Part shown: piece after piece, positions 37,906 to 48,221 of the stretch | Position numbering within the stretch: the stretch's first letter is position 1 | How the letters are laid out: the number at the start of each line of letters is the position of its first letter | NCBI RefSeq assembly: GCF_010993775.1 | Contig: NZ_WOTO01000017.1 | Span: forward strand, 1-64,000 | DNA length: 64,000 bases | From: Fodinicola feengrottensis | GTDB lineage: Bacteria; Actinomycetota; Actinomycetes; Mycobacteriales; HKI-0501 | Direction: 5' to 3' | Translations under genes and position numbers: made by a program | The notes under the pieces: generated by a model | What the model saw: only the letters and a program-made list of their open reading frames with translations | What the model was told of the DNA's origin: nothing | The model's database searches: none

Positions 37906-38797
37906 CCGCCCTCAGCCGAGCAAGCAGCAGGGCCAGCGGCGGCCAGGTACCGCGTCCTTGCCGGATGGCCGCGTACGAACGGAAAGTGACCGCCGGTTCG
38001 GCGAGCGGGAGCAGCCGTACGCCCGGCAGAGTCGGCCAGTCGATGGGCAGCAGCCCCACCCCAAGACCAGCGACGATCAGCTCCTGGACGAGTTCGAGGC
38101 CATCGATGTAGTGCGCGATCCGCGGCTCGAAGCCGGCCAGCGACGCGATCGCGCGAACGACGTTCTCATCGGCGGTGTTGCGGGAGTTCACGATCCAGGA
38201 TTCATCCCGGAACTGGCCAAAAACCGCCAGCGCGTTGCCGCTGGCGGTGGACTCCGCCGGCACTCCCAACCCCCAGGACGCAGTGTGCAGTGGGGTCAGC
38301 TCGACGGTCGCATCGATCGAGGCTGGTACGAGCGTGTAGTCGTAGACCAGTGCGAGGTCGAGGTCATCGGCCGCCAGCAAGGTGAACGCCTCGACCGGCT
38401 CGTGCTCGTACATGAGCAGCTCCAGTTTTGGGTGGGTGACGGCAAGGTCGGCGACGATCGGCAGCAGGAACCGGCGGATCGCGGTGACGTATCCGGCCAC
38501 CCGGAGGCAGCCGGTCGGCTCGGCGCCCGGGTCCAGGTCCGCGTACGCGGCCTCGACGGCGGCGAGGATTTTCACCGCGTGATCGGCTAGCCGCCGCCCA
38601 GCGGGGGTCAGTCGTACGCGGCGACCGTCCGGCTCGATGAGGTCCGCGCCGACTTCCCTGCCCAGCACCGCGATCTGCTGCGACACCGTCGACGTCGTGA
38701 CGCCCAACACATCCGAGACCTCTCGCATCGAGCCAAGGCGGGACAGCTCGAGCAACAACCGCAGGCGACGGGTCTCCACGGCCCAATTGTTCAGCAA
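37898..38797 (-). CDS. LysR-family regulator
   Basis: 299 residues, intact. The N-terminal winged helix reads [20 protein letters not shown], then [20 protein letters not shown] with [20 protein letters not shown] as linker helix. The C-terminal effector domain follows ([60 protein letters not shown]). It is divergent from the EamA exporter, 34 bp apart, the classic arrangement of a LysR regulator and its target. Effector unknown, presumably the exported metabolite. Confidence 0.92.
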   Translation of the reverse strand: MLNNWAVETRRLRLLLELSRLGSMREVSDVLGVTTSTVSQQIAVLGREVGADLIEPDGRRVRLTPAGRRLADHAVKILAAVEAAYADLDPGAEPTGCLRVAGYVTAIRRFLLPIVADLAVTHPKLELLMYEHEPVEAFTLLAADDLDLALVYDYTLVPASIDATVELTPLHTASWGLGVPAESTASGNALAVFGQFRDESWIVNSRNTADENVVRAIASLAGFEPRIAHYIDGLELVQELIVAGLGVGLLPIDWPTLPGVRLLPLAEPAVTFRSYAAIRQGRGTWPPLALLLARLRAAI

Positions 38798-38831
38798 ACC
38801 CGAACGACTTGTCCAGAATCAGCACGTGGAC

Positions 38832-39777
38832 ATGGATGATTTCGCATCGTCTACTTCGAACATGACCTTCTCCAGCTCGCGTGCCGGCGCCTCCATGGCC
38901 CTCGCGTCCATGACGTGCGTCCAGCTCGGACTGGCCGTGTCGGTCGGACTGATCGGGCAGCTCGGACCGTTGGGTACGGCGTGGCTGCGGTTGGCCTGGG
39001 CGGGGGTCTTGCTGCTGGTGGTCGTACGACCGCGGCTGTCCGGTTTCAGCCGGGCCGGCCTGCTGACCGGGATCGCACTTGGGGTGGTGACGGCCGCCGT
39101 CACGCTGTTCTTTATGTGTGCGGTGGCCAGACTGCCGTTGGGGACGGCCAGCGCATTGGAGTTTCTCGGTCCGCTGGGCGTTGCGGTCAGCCGCGGTCGC
39201 GGCGGCCAGAAACGCTGGCCGATTCTCGCCGCGGTCGGCGTGGTGCTGCTCACCCAGCCATGGCGCGGCCAGATCGACTTGATTGGCATCGGGTTTCGCG
39301 CTCGCCGCGGCGGTCTGCTGGGCTGCCTACATCCTGCTCACCCAGCGGGTCGGCGACGAGGTCTCGGGCATTCGTGGGCTGGCCATCTCGATGCCGGTCG
39401 CCGGTGTGGTCGCGACGCTGGTCGCCGGCCCGTTCGTCTTCGACCGGCTCAACTGGCAGATACTGCTGGCCGGCGCCGGCCTCGCGATCCTGCTGCCGGT
39501 GATCCCATTCAGCCTCGAGCTGCTGGCCCTGCGCCGGCTCACCACCGCCGCATTCGGCACGTTGATGAGCCTCGAGCCGGCCATCGCGCTGGTCATCGGC
39601 CTGCTCGCGCTGCACCAGGTGCCAGATCTCGCGGCGCTCGCCGGGATCGCCTTCGTGGTGACCGCCGGCATCGGCGCCGAACGTACCGGCGGCCGCGACA
39701 AGCCGGTCAGTCCTGCACCGTCACCCCCAGCACCTGCGCGAACGCCGGCGCTAGATCAACCAGCTGAAGGCTGCTGA
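38832..39777 (+). CDS. EamA/RhtA-like metabolite exporter (frame break near 39290)
   Basis: About 315 residues, ten predicted helices in two EamA repeats. Repeat 1: [60 protein letters not shown]. Repeat 2 after the slip near 39290: [60 protein letters not shown]. The pattern fits the RhtA (threonine/homoserine) exporter branch of drug/metabolite transporters. The Pro/Ala-rich tail overlaps the convergent pentapeptide gene by 71 bp, so the true stop could lie earlier if a further slip exists. Controlled probably by the divergent LysR gene. Confidence 0.87.
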
Positions 39778-40358
39778 TAGTCGCGCCCTTGAGCGAGCCG
39801 TGTCCGCTGTGCAGCCCCAGCTCGGCGGCGCCGCGGAAGTCGACTTTGCTCATCTTGGCGCGCTCGAATTCGACTTCTTCCAGGGACGAACCGGGGAAAG
39901 TCACCTTCGTCAGGGCGGCAGCACCGAAATCCACGCTCCGGAGCTTGCAGTTGACGAAGGCGACTTCTCGCAGTTTGGTGTTACGCAGGTTCACGGACAC
40001 GATTTTTGCAGCCGAAGAAACTCACCCTGGTGAGCTCGGCGTCGAACATCGCCGCGCCGGCCAGCACGCTGGTGATGATCTCGGTGTCCAGCCAGGTCGT
40101 CTCGACCAGATCGGTGCCCACGAACTGCCCGGTGTGTATCCAGACGTCGTTGAACTTGGCCCGCCGAAAATGGCCGTTTCCGAAGTCCACTGAGGAAAAG
40201 GCCGACTCGGCGAACCGCGTGTTGCCGGCTTTCACGTCGGTGAAACTCACGTCCTGGAAATGCACCGTGTCATAGTCGTCACCTTGCTCCAGCTCCCCGT
40301 CGGGGGCCACCAAATAAGGCGCGTACGGCAGTTCAGCCAGCTCGCGGGACTCGGGCAT
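39707..40358 (-). CDS. Pentapeptide-repeat protein (frame break near 40005)
   Basis: About 216 residues. Repeats of the A(D/N)LXX type: [58 protein letters not shown]. After a slip near 40005 come [40 protein letters not shown] and [17 protein letters not shown]. Such repeats form a square quadrilateral beta-helix. MfpA/Qnr members mimic DNA and bind gyrase, but most of the family is uncharacterised and this repeat set is irregular. The start lies 4 bp after the MFS stop, so the two genes are probably co-transcribed. Confidence 0.85.
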
Positions 40359-40362
40359 AAGG

Positions 40363-41565
40363 CTACGGTACGTCTCGTGACGGGAAGCCGTGCATACGGG
40401 CCGCAAGAACCACCACCAGCACGGGGATCAGCAGCAACAAGACGCTCCAGGGGAACGCAGACGCACCGAGGCCGGCCAACAGCAACCCGCCGATGACTCC
40501 CCCGCCGGCCATCGCGACATTCCACAACGTGACGAGCATGGCCTGCGCCGCGTCGGCCGACTCGCCGCCCGCATCGCCCACCGCGGTCTGCAGGAGCGTC
40601 GGGGCGCCACCCCAGCCGAGTCCCCCACAACGCCGCCGCGACAAAGACGAGGACGGGATTGCCGCCCAACAGAGCCAAAATGGTTGCCGCGGCGGCGAAA
40701 AGAACAACGCTGGCAACGGTGAGCGTACGCAGCCGACGACCGATCTGGACGCCGACCAGCCAGATGCTCAGCAGCGAGGCAGCGCCGAAGACCAGCAACA
40801 CCAGGTCAACGGAGCCGCCCAATCCCCCAGCCGTGCCAGCAAAGTGGCGATGTACGTGTAAAGAATTGTGTGGGCCAGCACGAAAAACAGCGTGACGAAC
40901 AGGACCGGCGCCACTCCTGGTACGCGCAACGCCTGCGACATCGAGGACTTCTCTCGTTGCTGCTGTCCAGGAAAGTCCTGGACCGCCCAGCCGATCCAAA
41001 CAAGCAAAGCGATGGTCAGCACTGTCATCAGCAGGAACGCGAGTCGCCAGCCGAACGCCTGGCCGAGGAACGTACCAGCCGGAACCCCGAGGGACAGCGC
41101 GACCGGAATTCCGGCCATCGCGATCGCGATCGCCCTGCCCTGAAGGTGTGCGGGCGCGAGCCGGCGAGCGTAGCCGGCGAGCAGCGCCCAGGCGACGCCC
41201 GCGGCGACTCCGGCGACGAACCGCGCCACCATGGTCAGCGAGTAGTTCGTCGAGACCGCGGTGACCGTGTTGGCGACCGCGAATCCGGCCATCGCCGCCA
41301 GCAGCAGCCGCTTGCGCCGCCAACGCGCGGTGGCCGCGGTCAGCGGGATCGCCATGAGAGCCGTGCCGACCGCGTAGATCGTGACAGTCTGGCCGGTGGC
41401 GGACAGGCTGACCCCAAGATCGGCACTCATCGCCGGCAACAGGCCGGCCGGCAGCGTTTCGGTCAGGCTGGTCACAAAAACGGCGGTGGCGAGCGCCAGC
41501 AAGGCGGCTAACGGGAGGGCCGACCTGGTGGTCGGATCGGCTCGTACGACGGTGTGGGTTCGCAT
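40363..41565 (-). CDS. MFS drug-type efflux transporter (frame breaks near 40830 and 40625)
   Basis: About 400 residues, 12 helices. The N-terminal half is clear: VFVTSLTETLPAGLLPAMSA, DLGVSLSATGQTVTIYAVGT, AGVAWALLAGYARRLAPAHL, GIPVALSLGVPAGTFLGQAF. This is the AraJ/Cml/Bcr-like branch of proton antiporters. The C-terminal half reads on in two further frames (LVLLVFGAASLLSIWLVGVQ; GGAPTLLQTAVGDAGGESAD). It is divergent from a MerR-type gene with a perfect dyad between them, which suggests ligand-induced efflux. The pentapeptide protein is downstream. Confidence 0.87.
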
Positions 41566-41583
41566 GACAGTATGCTCGAACCA

Positions 41584-41597
41584 TCACATTGATGTGA
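41584..41597. promoter_or_regulatory. Dyad operator between MFS efflux gene and merR
   Basis: TCACATTGATGTGA has perfect 6-bp inverted arms (TCACAT/ATGTGA) around TG. On the minus strand TTGACC lies just upstream as a -35 candidate for the MFS gene, with the dyad in the spacer, as usual for MerR activators. The dyad is 18 bp from the MFS ATG and 32 bp from the merR ATG. Confidence 0.6.
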
Positions 41598-41629
41598 GGG
41601 TCAATCCGCCCGGATATGAGGTGGCGCAC

Positions 41630-41995
41630 ATGCGCATCGGAGAGCTGTCGGAGCGTACCGGCACGCCTCGCAGGTTACTGCGTTACTACGAGGAACAGGA
41701 GCTCATTGTCGCCAACCGCTGCGCCAACGGCTACCGGGACTACGACGAGCGGTTCGTCGACCGGGTCATGCAGATCCGCGGGCTGCTCGACGCCGGCCTG
41801 CCCACCCGCATCATCAAGCAGATCCTGCCCTGCCTCGACAAGCCGCGGGTGATCTACTTTCCAGACGCCACACCGGAAATGATCGCCACCCTGGAGCACC
41901 AGCGGGACCGGATGACGGCCCGGGTCGAGTGCCTGATCCGCAACCGGGACGCCATCGCCGAATACCTTGAGGTCGTACGCGGGACCAACGCATAG
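41630..41995 (+). CDS. MerR-family regulator
   Basis: 121 residues, intact. MRIGELSERTGTPRRLLRYY, then EEQELIVANRCANGYRDYDE and RFVDRVMQIRGLLDAGLPTR, is the MerR DNA-binding domain with its first wing and the coiled-coil start. The C-terminus is short (LEHQRDRMTARVECLIRNRD dimerisation helix) with only one Cys in the effector region, so a metal-sensing loop is unlikely and a drug or small-molecule sensor is favoured. Divergent from an MFS exporter, its probable target. ATG at 41630 chosen; GTG at 41621 is an alternative. Confidence 0.92.
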   Translation: MRIGELSERTGTPRRLLRYYEEQELIVANRCANGYRDYDERFVDRVMQIRGLLDAGLPTRIIKQILPCLDKPRVIYFPDATPEMIATLEHQRDRMTARVECLIRNRDAIAEYLEVVRGTNA

Positions 41996-42026
41996 GCCGC
42001 TGCCGGCTCCGTGGCATATTGTCCGG

Positions 42027-42616
42027 ATGAGCCGGCTGAGCAGGATCTACCAGGAGATCGTTGACGATCCCGCGAACGCGGCGGTGGGCACGGCCGGCTA
42101 CCTTCCGCTCTACACCGCGGCACCAGCAGCGCGCGGATAGTGATCATCGGTCAGGCGCCAGGAAAACGGGCGCAGGAAAGCCGCAAGCCGTGGAACGACC
42201 CGAGCGGCGACAAGCTGCGCTCGTGGCTCGGGGTCACCGACGAGGAGTTCTACGACCCGAAGCTGATCGCGCTGCTGCCGATGGACTTCTACTACCACGG
42301 CAAAGGCGATCACGGCGATCTGCCGCCACGCAAGGAATTCGCGCCGAAATGGCACCCGCGGATCCTGGCCGAGCTACCGCACCGGCGACTGACGATCCTC
42401 ATCGGCTCGTACGCCCAAAACTACTACCTGCGTGACCGACTGAAGCCCAACCTGACACAGACAGTGAAGGCTTATCAGGAATATCTGCCGGACATCATTC
42501 CCTTGGTGCATCCGTCACCGCTGAACTTCCGGTGGCAGACCAGGAATCCGTGGTTCGAGAGTGACGTGATCCCGGTGCTCCAGGAGCGGGTACGGGCCGC
42601 CCTGGGCTCGGCCTGA
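42027..42616 (+). CDS. Uracil-DNA glycosylase-superfamily protein (frame break near 42125)
   Basis: About 196 residues. After MSRLSRIYQEIVDDPANAAV and a slip near 42125, motif 1 reads VIIGQAPGKRAQESRKPWND and motif 2 HPSPLNFRW; the domain also has FYDPKLIALLPMDFYYHGKG, DHGDLPPRKEFAPKWHP and LTILIGSYAQNYYL. The family includes excision-repair uracil glycosylases and the YwqK/YdiU-like small UDG relatives. Motif 1 GQAPG lacks the Asp of family 1 (GQDPY), as in families 4-6. DNA repair is likely, but the damaged base is unknown. Confidence 0.83.
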
Positions 42617-42687
42617 CCACTAGGTACCATCTGCTCGGCGCCGAACGTCACCCGGACGGAACGACTTTTTGCAGCAATGGAGCTGAT

Positions 42688-43711
42688 ATGCCGCACCTCA
42701 CCTACCTGCAGGCGATCGTGATCGGGCTGCTGCAGGGGGTGACCGAACTGTTCCCGGTGTCCAGTCTCGGACACAGCATTCTGATCCCGGCCTGGATTGG
42801 CGGCGACTGGGCGACGAACCTGGACGTGACCGCCAAAGACTCGCCTTATCTGACTTTCCTGATCGCCGCGCACGTGGCCACCGCGGCGGCCCTGGTGATC
42901 TTCTTCTGGCGGGATTGGCTGCGGATCGCCGGCGGCCTGTTCAGCTCGCTGCGCTACCGCCAGATAGTGACCACCGAACAGAAGTTGGCGTGGCTGCTGA
43001 TCGTGGGCACCATCCCGGTGGGTCTGGCCGGCCTCGCACTGGACCACCTTTTCCGCAGTACGCTCGGCAAACCCATCCCGGCCGCGCTGTTCCTGACCCT
43101 GAACGGGCTGGTTTTGTTCAGTGTCGAGCGGTTGCGCACCCGCCGGTCGCTGTCCACCGAACCGACGGAGTCGCCGCGGCCGACCCCGGTCGGTCGGCGC
43201 CGCCAACCACCCACCGGGGGGCGCTCGAGCGCAGGTTTATGTCTCCTCGAACAGTGTCGCTGGTGAGGGCGGTGTGTCCGCGCACGGCGGCGGCGACGCG
43301 GCCGCCGCACTGGAGTCGGACCGGCGGCTTGCCCGACTGACCTGGTGGGAGGCCGTCGGCGTCGGCGCGGCGCAGGTTTTCGCGCTGCTGCCGGGCATCA
43401 GCCGGTCCGGTTCGACGATGGTCGCTGGCCTCTTGCGCGGGCTTCCGCACCAGGACGCCGCGCGGTATGCCTTCCTGCTCGCCACTCCGGTCATCATCCT
43501 CGCCGCCGGGGTCCTGAAGCTGCCCGAGCTGGCCGGACCGACCGGGCACGGCATCCTCGGCCAGGTGCTCGCCGGCAGCGCGGTCGCCGGCGTGGCCGCG
43601 TATGTCTCGCTCCGTTTCCTCACCAAGTATTTCGAGACTCGTACGCTCACGCCGTTCGCGATCTACAGCGTGACCGCGGGCCTGCTCAGCCTCGGCTGGT
43701 TCCTCATCTGA
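42688..43711 (+). CDS. uppP: Undecaprenyl-diphosphate phosphatase (frame break near 43220)
   Basis: About 341 residues. The two BacA/UppP motifs are intact: GLLQGVTELFPVSSLGHSIL (E/QGxTEFxPxSSxGH) and LPGISRSGSTMVAGLLRGLP (PGxSRSG). Eight hydrophobic segments follow the family layout. A polar insert at about residues 150-200 (SVERLRTRRSLSTEPTESPR... to DAAAALESDRRLARLTWWEA) contains the slip near 43220, next to a G6 run. The enzyme dephosphorylates undecaprenyl pyrophosphate in the membrane, recycling the carrier of peptidoglycan precursors and giving bacitracin resistance. Confidence 0.92.
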
Positions 43712-43790
43712 GCCACTGCCCGGGGTGCGCGCCCGGAAGGTCACACCCCTGCGACAAACTGTCCTCAGGCGTCGAACCAGGGGGAACGCG

Positions 43791-45770
43791 GTGGTGATCG
43801 AGACGGTCGTGGTGGTGGCCGCGGCGGCCCTCTTCGCGGTCTGCGCCGGGATGGTGGCGCGCCGGGTGCTCGGCACCCCGGTCGGTTGGCCGCGTACGTT
43901 CGTGGTCGGCTTGGTCGTCTACGCCGGCAGCTCGCCGTTCGCGACCTTCGTGGCCGCCGCCGCTGGACTGCGCGGCGGGCCCGACCATCTCAGCGTGTCC
44001 GTGCTGGTCGCGGCCGCCTTCATCCTGCTGGCCTTCGGCTGGCTGTTCGCCTTCGGAGTGGCCGCGCTGGTGGCGGTGGAGGCGATCTGGCCGACCGGCA
44101 GCGTTCCCAACCCACTCAGGCTGGTCCGCGACCTGGTCGGGCGGCGGCGCCGGACCCGGCGATATCTGGCGATCCTGTCGATCGCCTCCCGGCATGGCCT
44201 GTCCCGGGTGCTGCGCGGTCGCCGGGTGTCCCAGCCGGAGCTGGAGCGGACTCCGGTGGCGCTGGTCGCCGCACTGAACGAGGCCGGCGTGACCTTCGTG
44301 AAGCTGGGTCAGCTGCTGTCCACCCGCCGCGACCTGCTGCCCGATCGGTATGTAGAGGCATTGTCCCACCTGCAGACCCGGGCTCGGCCAGTGCGATGGG
44401 ACGAGATCCGAGCTGTCATCGAAGCCGAGCTGGGCGGCCCGATCGACACGTTTTTTTTCGCCGAGGTAGATCCGAAACCACTGGCCGCCGCCTCGGTGGC
44501 CCAGGTGGTGCACGCGGCCCGGCTGGCGGACGGCACTGACGTCGTGGTGAAGGTGCAGCGGCCGACCGCGCAGGCGCAGGTACGCGCCGATGTCGACATC
44601 ATCGTCAGGCTGGCGAGCTGGATCGAGACCCGGACGGACTGGGGCCGTGACCTCGGCGCGGTCGCACTCGCCGAAGGCTTCGCCCAGTCGTTGCGGGACG
44701 AGCTCGACTACCGCACCGAACACCGGCACATGGAGATGATCCGGAAGGCGTCCGGCGAGTCGTTGTTGGCTGTCCCTCTGGTTTTCCCGACACTGTGCGG
44801 CCAACGGATCCTGACCATGCAGCGGTTCGACGGTGTGCCGGTCGGCGATGCCGCGTCCGCCCTGGCGAAAATCCCAGACAGCGACCGACGGGCGCTCGCC
44901 GCGAACCTGTGCGACGAGGTGCTCCGGCAGATCCTGGTGCACGGCGTCTTTCACGCCGACCTGCATCCGGGCAACCTGATGTTGCGCGAGGACCGCACGA
45001 TCGGGCTGCTCGACTTCTTCGGTTCGGTCGGTGTTCTGGACCGCGAGACGCGGGAAGCGCTGGCCGCTTTCCTGCAGGCGGTGGACAACGACGACAACGC
45101 GGCCGCCACCGACGCGCTGCTGCTCCTGGCCGAGGCGCCGGAGAGCCTGGACATGCGGACGTTGCGCCGCGATCTCGGCGCGGTCGTCACGTCCATGCGT
45201 TACCAGACCGGCGCTGGGGTGTTCACCCAGTTCCTGGACGTCGTACGGGTCTACCGGCTCGGCGTCCCGCCTTATGTGGCGGCCGCGTTCCGGACGATCA
45301 CCGCCCTTGAAGGCGCGCTGACCCTGATCGACCCGCGGTTCGACCTCGTCGCCTACGCCCGTTCGATCGCACCGAGGCTCGGCGAAGAACTCTTCCCGCC
45401 GGAACAGCTGGCCGCTGCGGCCAAGAGCCGGATGGCCGCTTTTCTGGCCGTCAGCAGGCGAATACCGGGCCGGCTGGAGGCCATCACGGCGAATCTGGAA
45501 AGCGGCCGGCTGGCGGTCCGGTTCCGGCCCTTCGCCGACCCGGACGACCGGGTGTTCCTCGCCAGCCTGGTCACCGACGGCGTCAGCGCGCTGGTCGCGG
45601 TGGCCGCGGTGGTCAGTGCGATCGTGCTGGTCGTCACCGACGCCGGCCCGCTCATCGCGCCGAACGTAAGGCTGGACGCCTTCGCCGGATATGTGATCGG
45701 GTTCTTCGGCTTCGTCCTCATCCTGCGCTCGGTGGTCCGCGGTTTCGTCCGGCCCAGGCGTCGCTCTTGA
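43791..45770 (+). CDS. AarF/ABC1/UbiB-family atypical kinase
   Basis: 659 residues, intact. The N-terminus has two to three membrane helices (ETVVVVAAAALFAVCAGMVA; FVVGLVVYAGSSPFATFVAA; SVLVAAAFILLAFGWLFAFG). The kinase-like domain carries FVKLGQLLSTRRDLLPDRYV (KxGQ), AAASVAQVVHAARLADGTDV (A-rich loop), HGVFHADLHPGNLMLRED and IGLLDFFGSVG. The DFG-like site here reads DFF. Two helices at the C-terminus complete it. UbiB/ABC1 proteins support isoprenoid-quinone biosynthesis or lipid handling at the membrane. GTG start 43791, with GGGGAA upstream; its stop overlaps the antiporter TTG start. Confidence 0.92.
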   Translation: MVIETVVVVAAAALFAVCAGMVARRVLGTPVGWPRTFVVGLVVYAGSSPFATFVAAAAGLRGGPDHLSVSVLVAAAFILLAFGWLFAFGVAALVAVEAIWPTGSVPNPLRLVRDLVGRRRRTRRYLAILSIASRHGLSRVLRGRRVSQPELERTPVALVAALNEAGVTFVKLGQLLSTRRDLLPDRYVEALSHLQTRARPVRWDEIRAVIEAELGGPIDTFFFAEVDPKPLAAASVAQVVHAARLADGTDVVVKVQRPTAQAQVRADVDIIVRLASWIETRTDWGRDLGAVALAEGFAQSLRDELDYRTEHRHMEMIRKASGESLLAVPLVFPTLCGQRILTMQRFDGVPVGDAASALAKIPDSDRRALAANLCDEVLRQILVHGVFHADLHPGNLMLREDRTIGLLDFFGSVGVLDRETREALAAFLQAVDNDDNAAATDALLLLAEAPESLDMRTLRRDLGAVVTSMRYQTGAGVFTQFLDVVRVYRLGVPPYVAAAFRTITALEGALTLIDPRFDLVAYARSIAPRLGEELFPPEQLAAAAKSRMAAFLAVSRRIPGRLEAITANLESGRLAVRFRPFADPDDRVFLASLVTDGVSALVAVAAVVSAIVLVVTDAGPLIAPNVRLDAFAGYVIGFFGFVLILRSVVRGFVRPRRRS

Positions 45771-46931
45771 ATCTGTTCACCATTGCCCTGGTGCTGGCCG
45801 CCGGGCTGGCCGGCCCGCTGCTCGCCGCGCCGAAACGCGCACGTTTGCCGGTAGTTGTCGGGGAAATCGTGGGTCGGCGTGCTGGTCGGCCGGACCGGCT
45901 TACAGTGGGTGGATCCGACCGAGCCGGTGCTGTCGTTCCTGGCCTCAGCCGGTTTCGCGCTCGTCATGCTGGTGGCCGGCAGCCATGTGCCGTTACGCGA
46001 TCCGGCGCTGCGAGTGGCCCTGCGACGAGGCGCGCTGCTGGCCGCTGGAGTCGGCGTTTTGGCCGTACCGACAGGATTCGGCGTCGCGGCCATCACCGGC
46101 ACTGGACACGGACTGCTCTACGCCGTCCTGCTGGCCTCCAGTTCGGCCGCGTTGATCATGCCGGTGATCAGCGAGTACGAGCTGTCCACACCGGCAGCGC
46201 TGGCGACCATCGTGCACGTCGCGATCGCCGACACGGTCTGCATCATCGCGCTCCCGCTGGCGGAGGATCCCGGGAACGCCGGCCGGTCCGCGCTCGGGGT
46301 GCTCGCGGTGACCGGCGGCGGCGCCGTTTTCTGGTTCGTTCTTTGGCAACTGCGCAAACGTGGGTTGGTCGGGAAGGCGCACGAGGTCAGCAAGAACCGG
46401 AATTTCGGGCTGGAGCTGCGAGTCGCCCTGATCGCGGTCTTCGGGCTCGCCGGCCTCGCCCAGCTGGTCGGCGTCTCGGTGATGCTGGCCGGCTTCGTGA
46501 TCGGGCTCGGGCTGGCTGCCACCGGCGAGCCCCGCCGGCTGGCCCGGCAGCTCTTCGCCGTCGCGGACGGCTTCCTCGGCCCAGTCTTCTTCGTGTGGCT
46601 CGGCGCGTCCCTCGATCTGCGGGCGCTGGCCGGCGATCCGCGGATGCTCGGGCTGGCCACTCTGCTCGCGATCGCCTCTATCAGCGTGCACGCGATGGCC
46701 CGGCTGCTCGGCCAGCCGCTCCCGCTGGCCATCCTGGCCGGCGCGCAACTGGGCGTACCGGTCGCCGCGGTGGCCATCGGCACCGGCACCCGGCTGCTCA
46801 CCCCGGCCGAAGGCGGCGCGATTCTGGCCGCCGCTTTGGTGAGCGTGGGAGTCACCGCCTGGGCCGCCCGTCGAGCCGCTGCCCGAAATGTTGTTAATTG
46901 TCCGAATAGCCAACCCGACAATCATCATTAA
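45767..46931 (+). CDS. CPA2-type cation:proton antiporter (frame break near 45870)
   Basis: About 388 residues with 11-12 helices. TTG start in a TTGA overlap with the kinase stop. MNLFTIALVLAAGLAGPLLA, then ARLPVVVGEIV and, after a slip near 45870, GVLVGRTGLQWVDPTEPVLS. ASAGFALVMLVAGSHVPLRD, SSAALIMPVISEYELSTPAA and VHVAIADTVCIIALPLAEDP follow; the ADT segment is where CPA2 antiporters carry their proton-coupling Asp. No RCK/TrkA domain follows, so it is a short Kef/NapA-like protein. Ion specificity (Na or K) unknown. Confidence 0.88.
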
Positions 46932-46987
46932 ACATCTCAGTGCCCCAGAAATACAGACAAATGGTGGCAGCTCGGTTACGCTGAGTA

Positions 46988-47001
46988 TGACGTAAGCGTC
47001 A
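46988..47001. promoter_or_regulatory. Dyad upstream of small secreted peptide gene
   Basis: TGACGTAAGCGTCA has perfect 5-bp inverted arms around TAAG and lies about 94 bp before the peptide GTG start. The 163-bp gap has no other obvious element. Candidate operator only; no regulator gene is adjacent. Confidence 0.3.
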
Positions 47002-47094
47002 GTTGCGAGGGCAGGAGCACTTCACCGCCTCGGTGGAACTCCCTGCATATCGCATGTTGTATCCCGATGACCGCTCACGGAAAGGACCCATCCC

Positions 47095-47319
47095 GTGCGT
47101 AGACAGACAGCGCGCAAAGCGATCGTGGCAGCTTCCCTGGTGTCAGTGCTGTTCGTCGGAGCGACGGCAACGCCGGCCGAAGCGGCGCCCGTCAGCACCG
47201 TGCACACCGTTCAGGCGGACGTCCCCAGCCTGCCCAACCTCGGCGATGTCCTCGGTGAGGTCATTGGCATGCTGCAGGCGCTTCTCAAGACCGTCGGCGG
47301 TGTCTTGGGCAACGGCTGA
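47095..47319 (+). CDS. Small secreted amphipathic peptide
   Basis: 74 residues. GTG start with GGAAAGG about 8 bases upstream. The first ~31 residues are a Sec signal peptide (RRQTARKAIVAASLVSVLFV, then GATATPAEA before AP). The predicted mature chain of ~44 residues contains LPNLGDVLGEVIGMLQALLK followed by TVGGVLGNG, an amphipathic Gly/Leu/Val-rich helix. No Cys, no sortase or lipobox motif. No family known to me. The length, composition and secretion resemble surface-active or antimicrobial peptides, but it could equally be a cell-envelope or development-associated secreted protein. It converges directly on trpC (adjacent stops). Confidence 0.7.
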   Translation: MRRQTARKAIVAASLVSVLFVGATATPAEAAPVSTVHTVQADVPSLPNLGDVLGEVIGMLQALLKTVGGVLGNG

Positions 47320-48105
47320 TCAGCGTTCAGCCGCCGCGATAAAGTGCGCGATCGACGTTCCTGGATCACCCGCGCGTACGAGCGCCTCGCCCACCAGCAC
47401 CACATTGGCGCCCCAGCCGTGGTATTCGGCGACGTCTGCCGGCTCGGCCACGCCTGACTCGGCTACCCGTACGACACCCTCAGGAATGCGGGGCGCGAGC
47501 TTGCCAAAGACCGCGCGGTCAACGTCGAGTGTTTTCAGGTTTCTGGCGTTGATCCCGACAAGTTGAGCGCCGACCTCCAAGGCTCGGTCCAGCTCGTCAG
47601 CGGTGTGAGCCTCCACCAAAGCGGTCAGCCCGAGCTCGGTGGCCAGCCCCAGCAGGTCACCGAGTGCGGCGCCCTCCAGGCAGGCCACCATCAGCAGGAC
47701 CAGGTCCGCGCCATGCGCACGCGTCTCCCACAGCTGGTACGGCGTGACGATGAAATCCTTACGCAGCACCGGAATCGAGACCGCCGCTCGGACCGCGTCC
47801 AGGTCCGCAAGGCTGCCGCCGAACCGCCGCCGCTCGGTCAGCACACTGATCGCCGCCGCGCCGCCGCCCACGTAGCGGGCAGCCAGATCCGCTGGGTCGG
47901 CGATCTCGGCCAGCGCGCCCTTGCTCGGGCTTTTGCGTTTCACCTCGGCGATGATGGACACCCCGGGCGCCCGGAAGGCCGGCAGCGGATCCAGCGCCGC
48001 GGGCCGGTCGGCGACCCGCGACCGCAGCTCAGCGAGGGTCACCTCGCCCTCCCGCTGCGCCAAATCCACACGTACGCCGGCCACAATGCCGTCCAACACG
48101 CTCAT
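47320..48105 (-). CDS. trpC: Indole-3-glycerol-phosphate synthase
   Basis: 261 residues, intact. Converts carboxyphenylaminodeoxyribulose phosphate to indole-3-glycerol phosphate in tryptophan biosynthesis. TIM-barrel motifs: [100 protein letters not shown] and [20 protein letters not shown], with the catalytic Lys/Glu residues in place. ATG 48105 chosen ([12 protein letters not shown]); ATG 48117 is in frame. No other trp gene is adjacent, so it stands apart from a trp operon. Confidence 0.95.
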   Translation of the reverse strand: MSVLDGIVAGVRVDLAQREGEVTLAELRSRVADRPAALDPLPAFRAPGVSIIAEVKRKSPSKGALAEIADPADLAARYVGGGAAAISVLTERRRFGGSLADLDAVRAAVSIPVLRKDFIVTPYQLWETRAHGADLVLLMVACLEGAALGDLLGLATELGLTALVEAHTADELDRALEVGAQLVGINARNLKTLDVDRAVFGKLAPRIPEGVVRVAESGVAEPADVAEYHGWGANVVLVGEALVRAGDPGTSIAHFIAAAER

Positions 48106-48221
48106 TGATGTCGCCATTTCGCTTCGGGTGGCAATTCGGCGAAATTGTACGTCAGCCACTCGGCGGTTCCCGATGCGAAGGCGCCCGGACCGGCGCGCTA
48201 CGAACAGGGATAATTGCCGGC

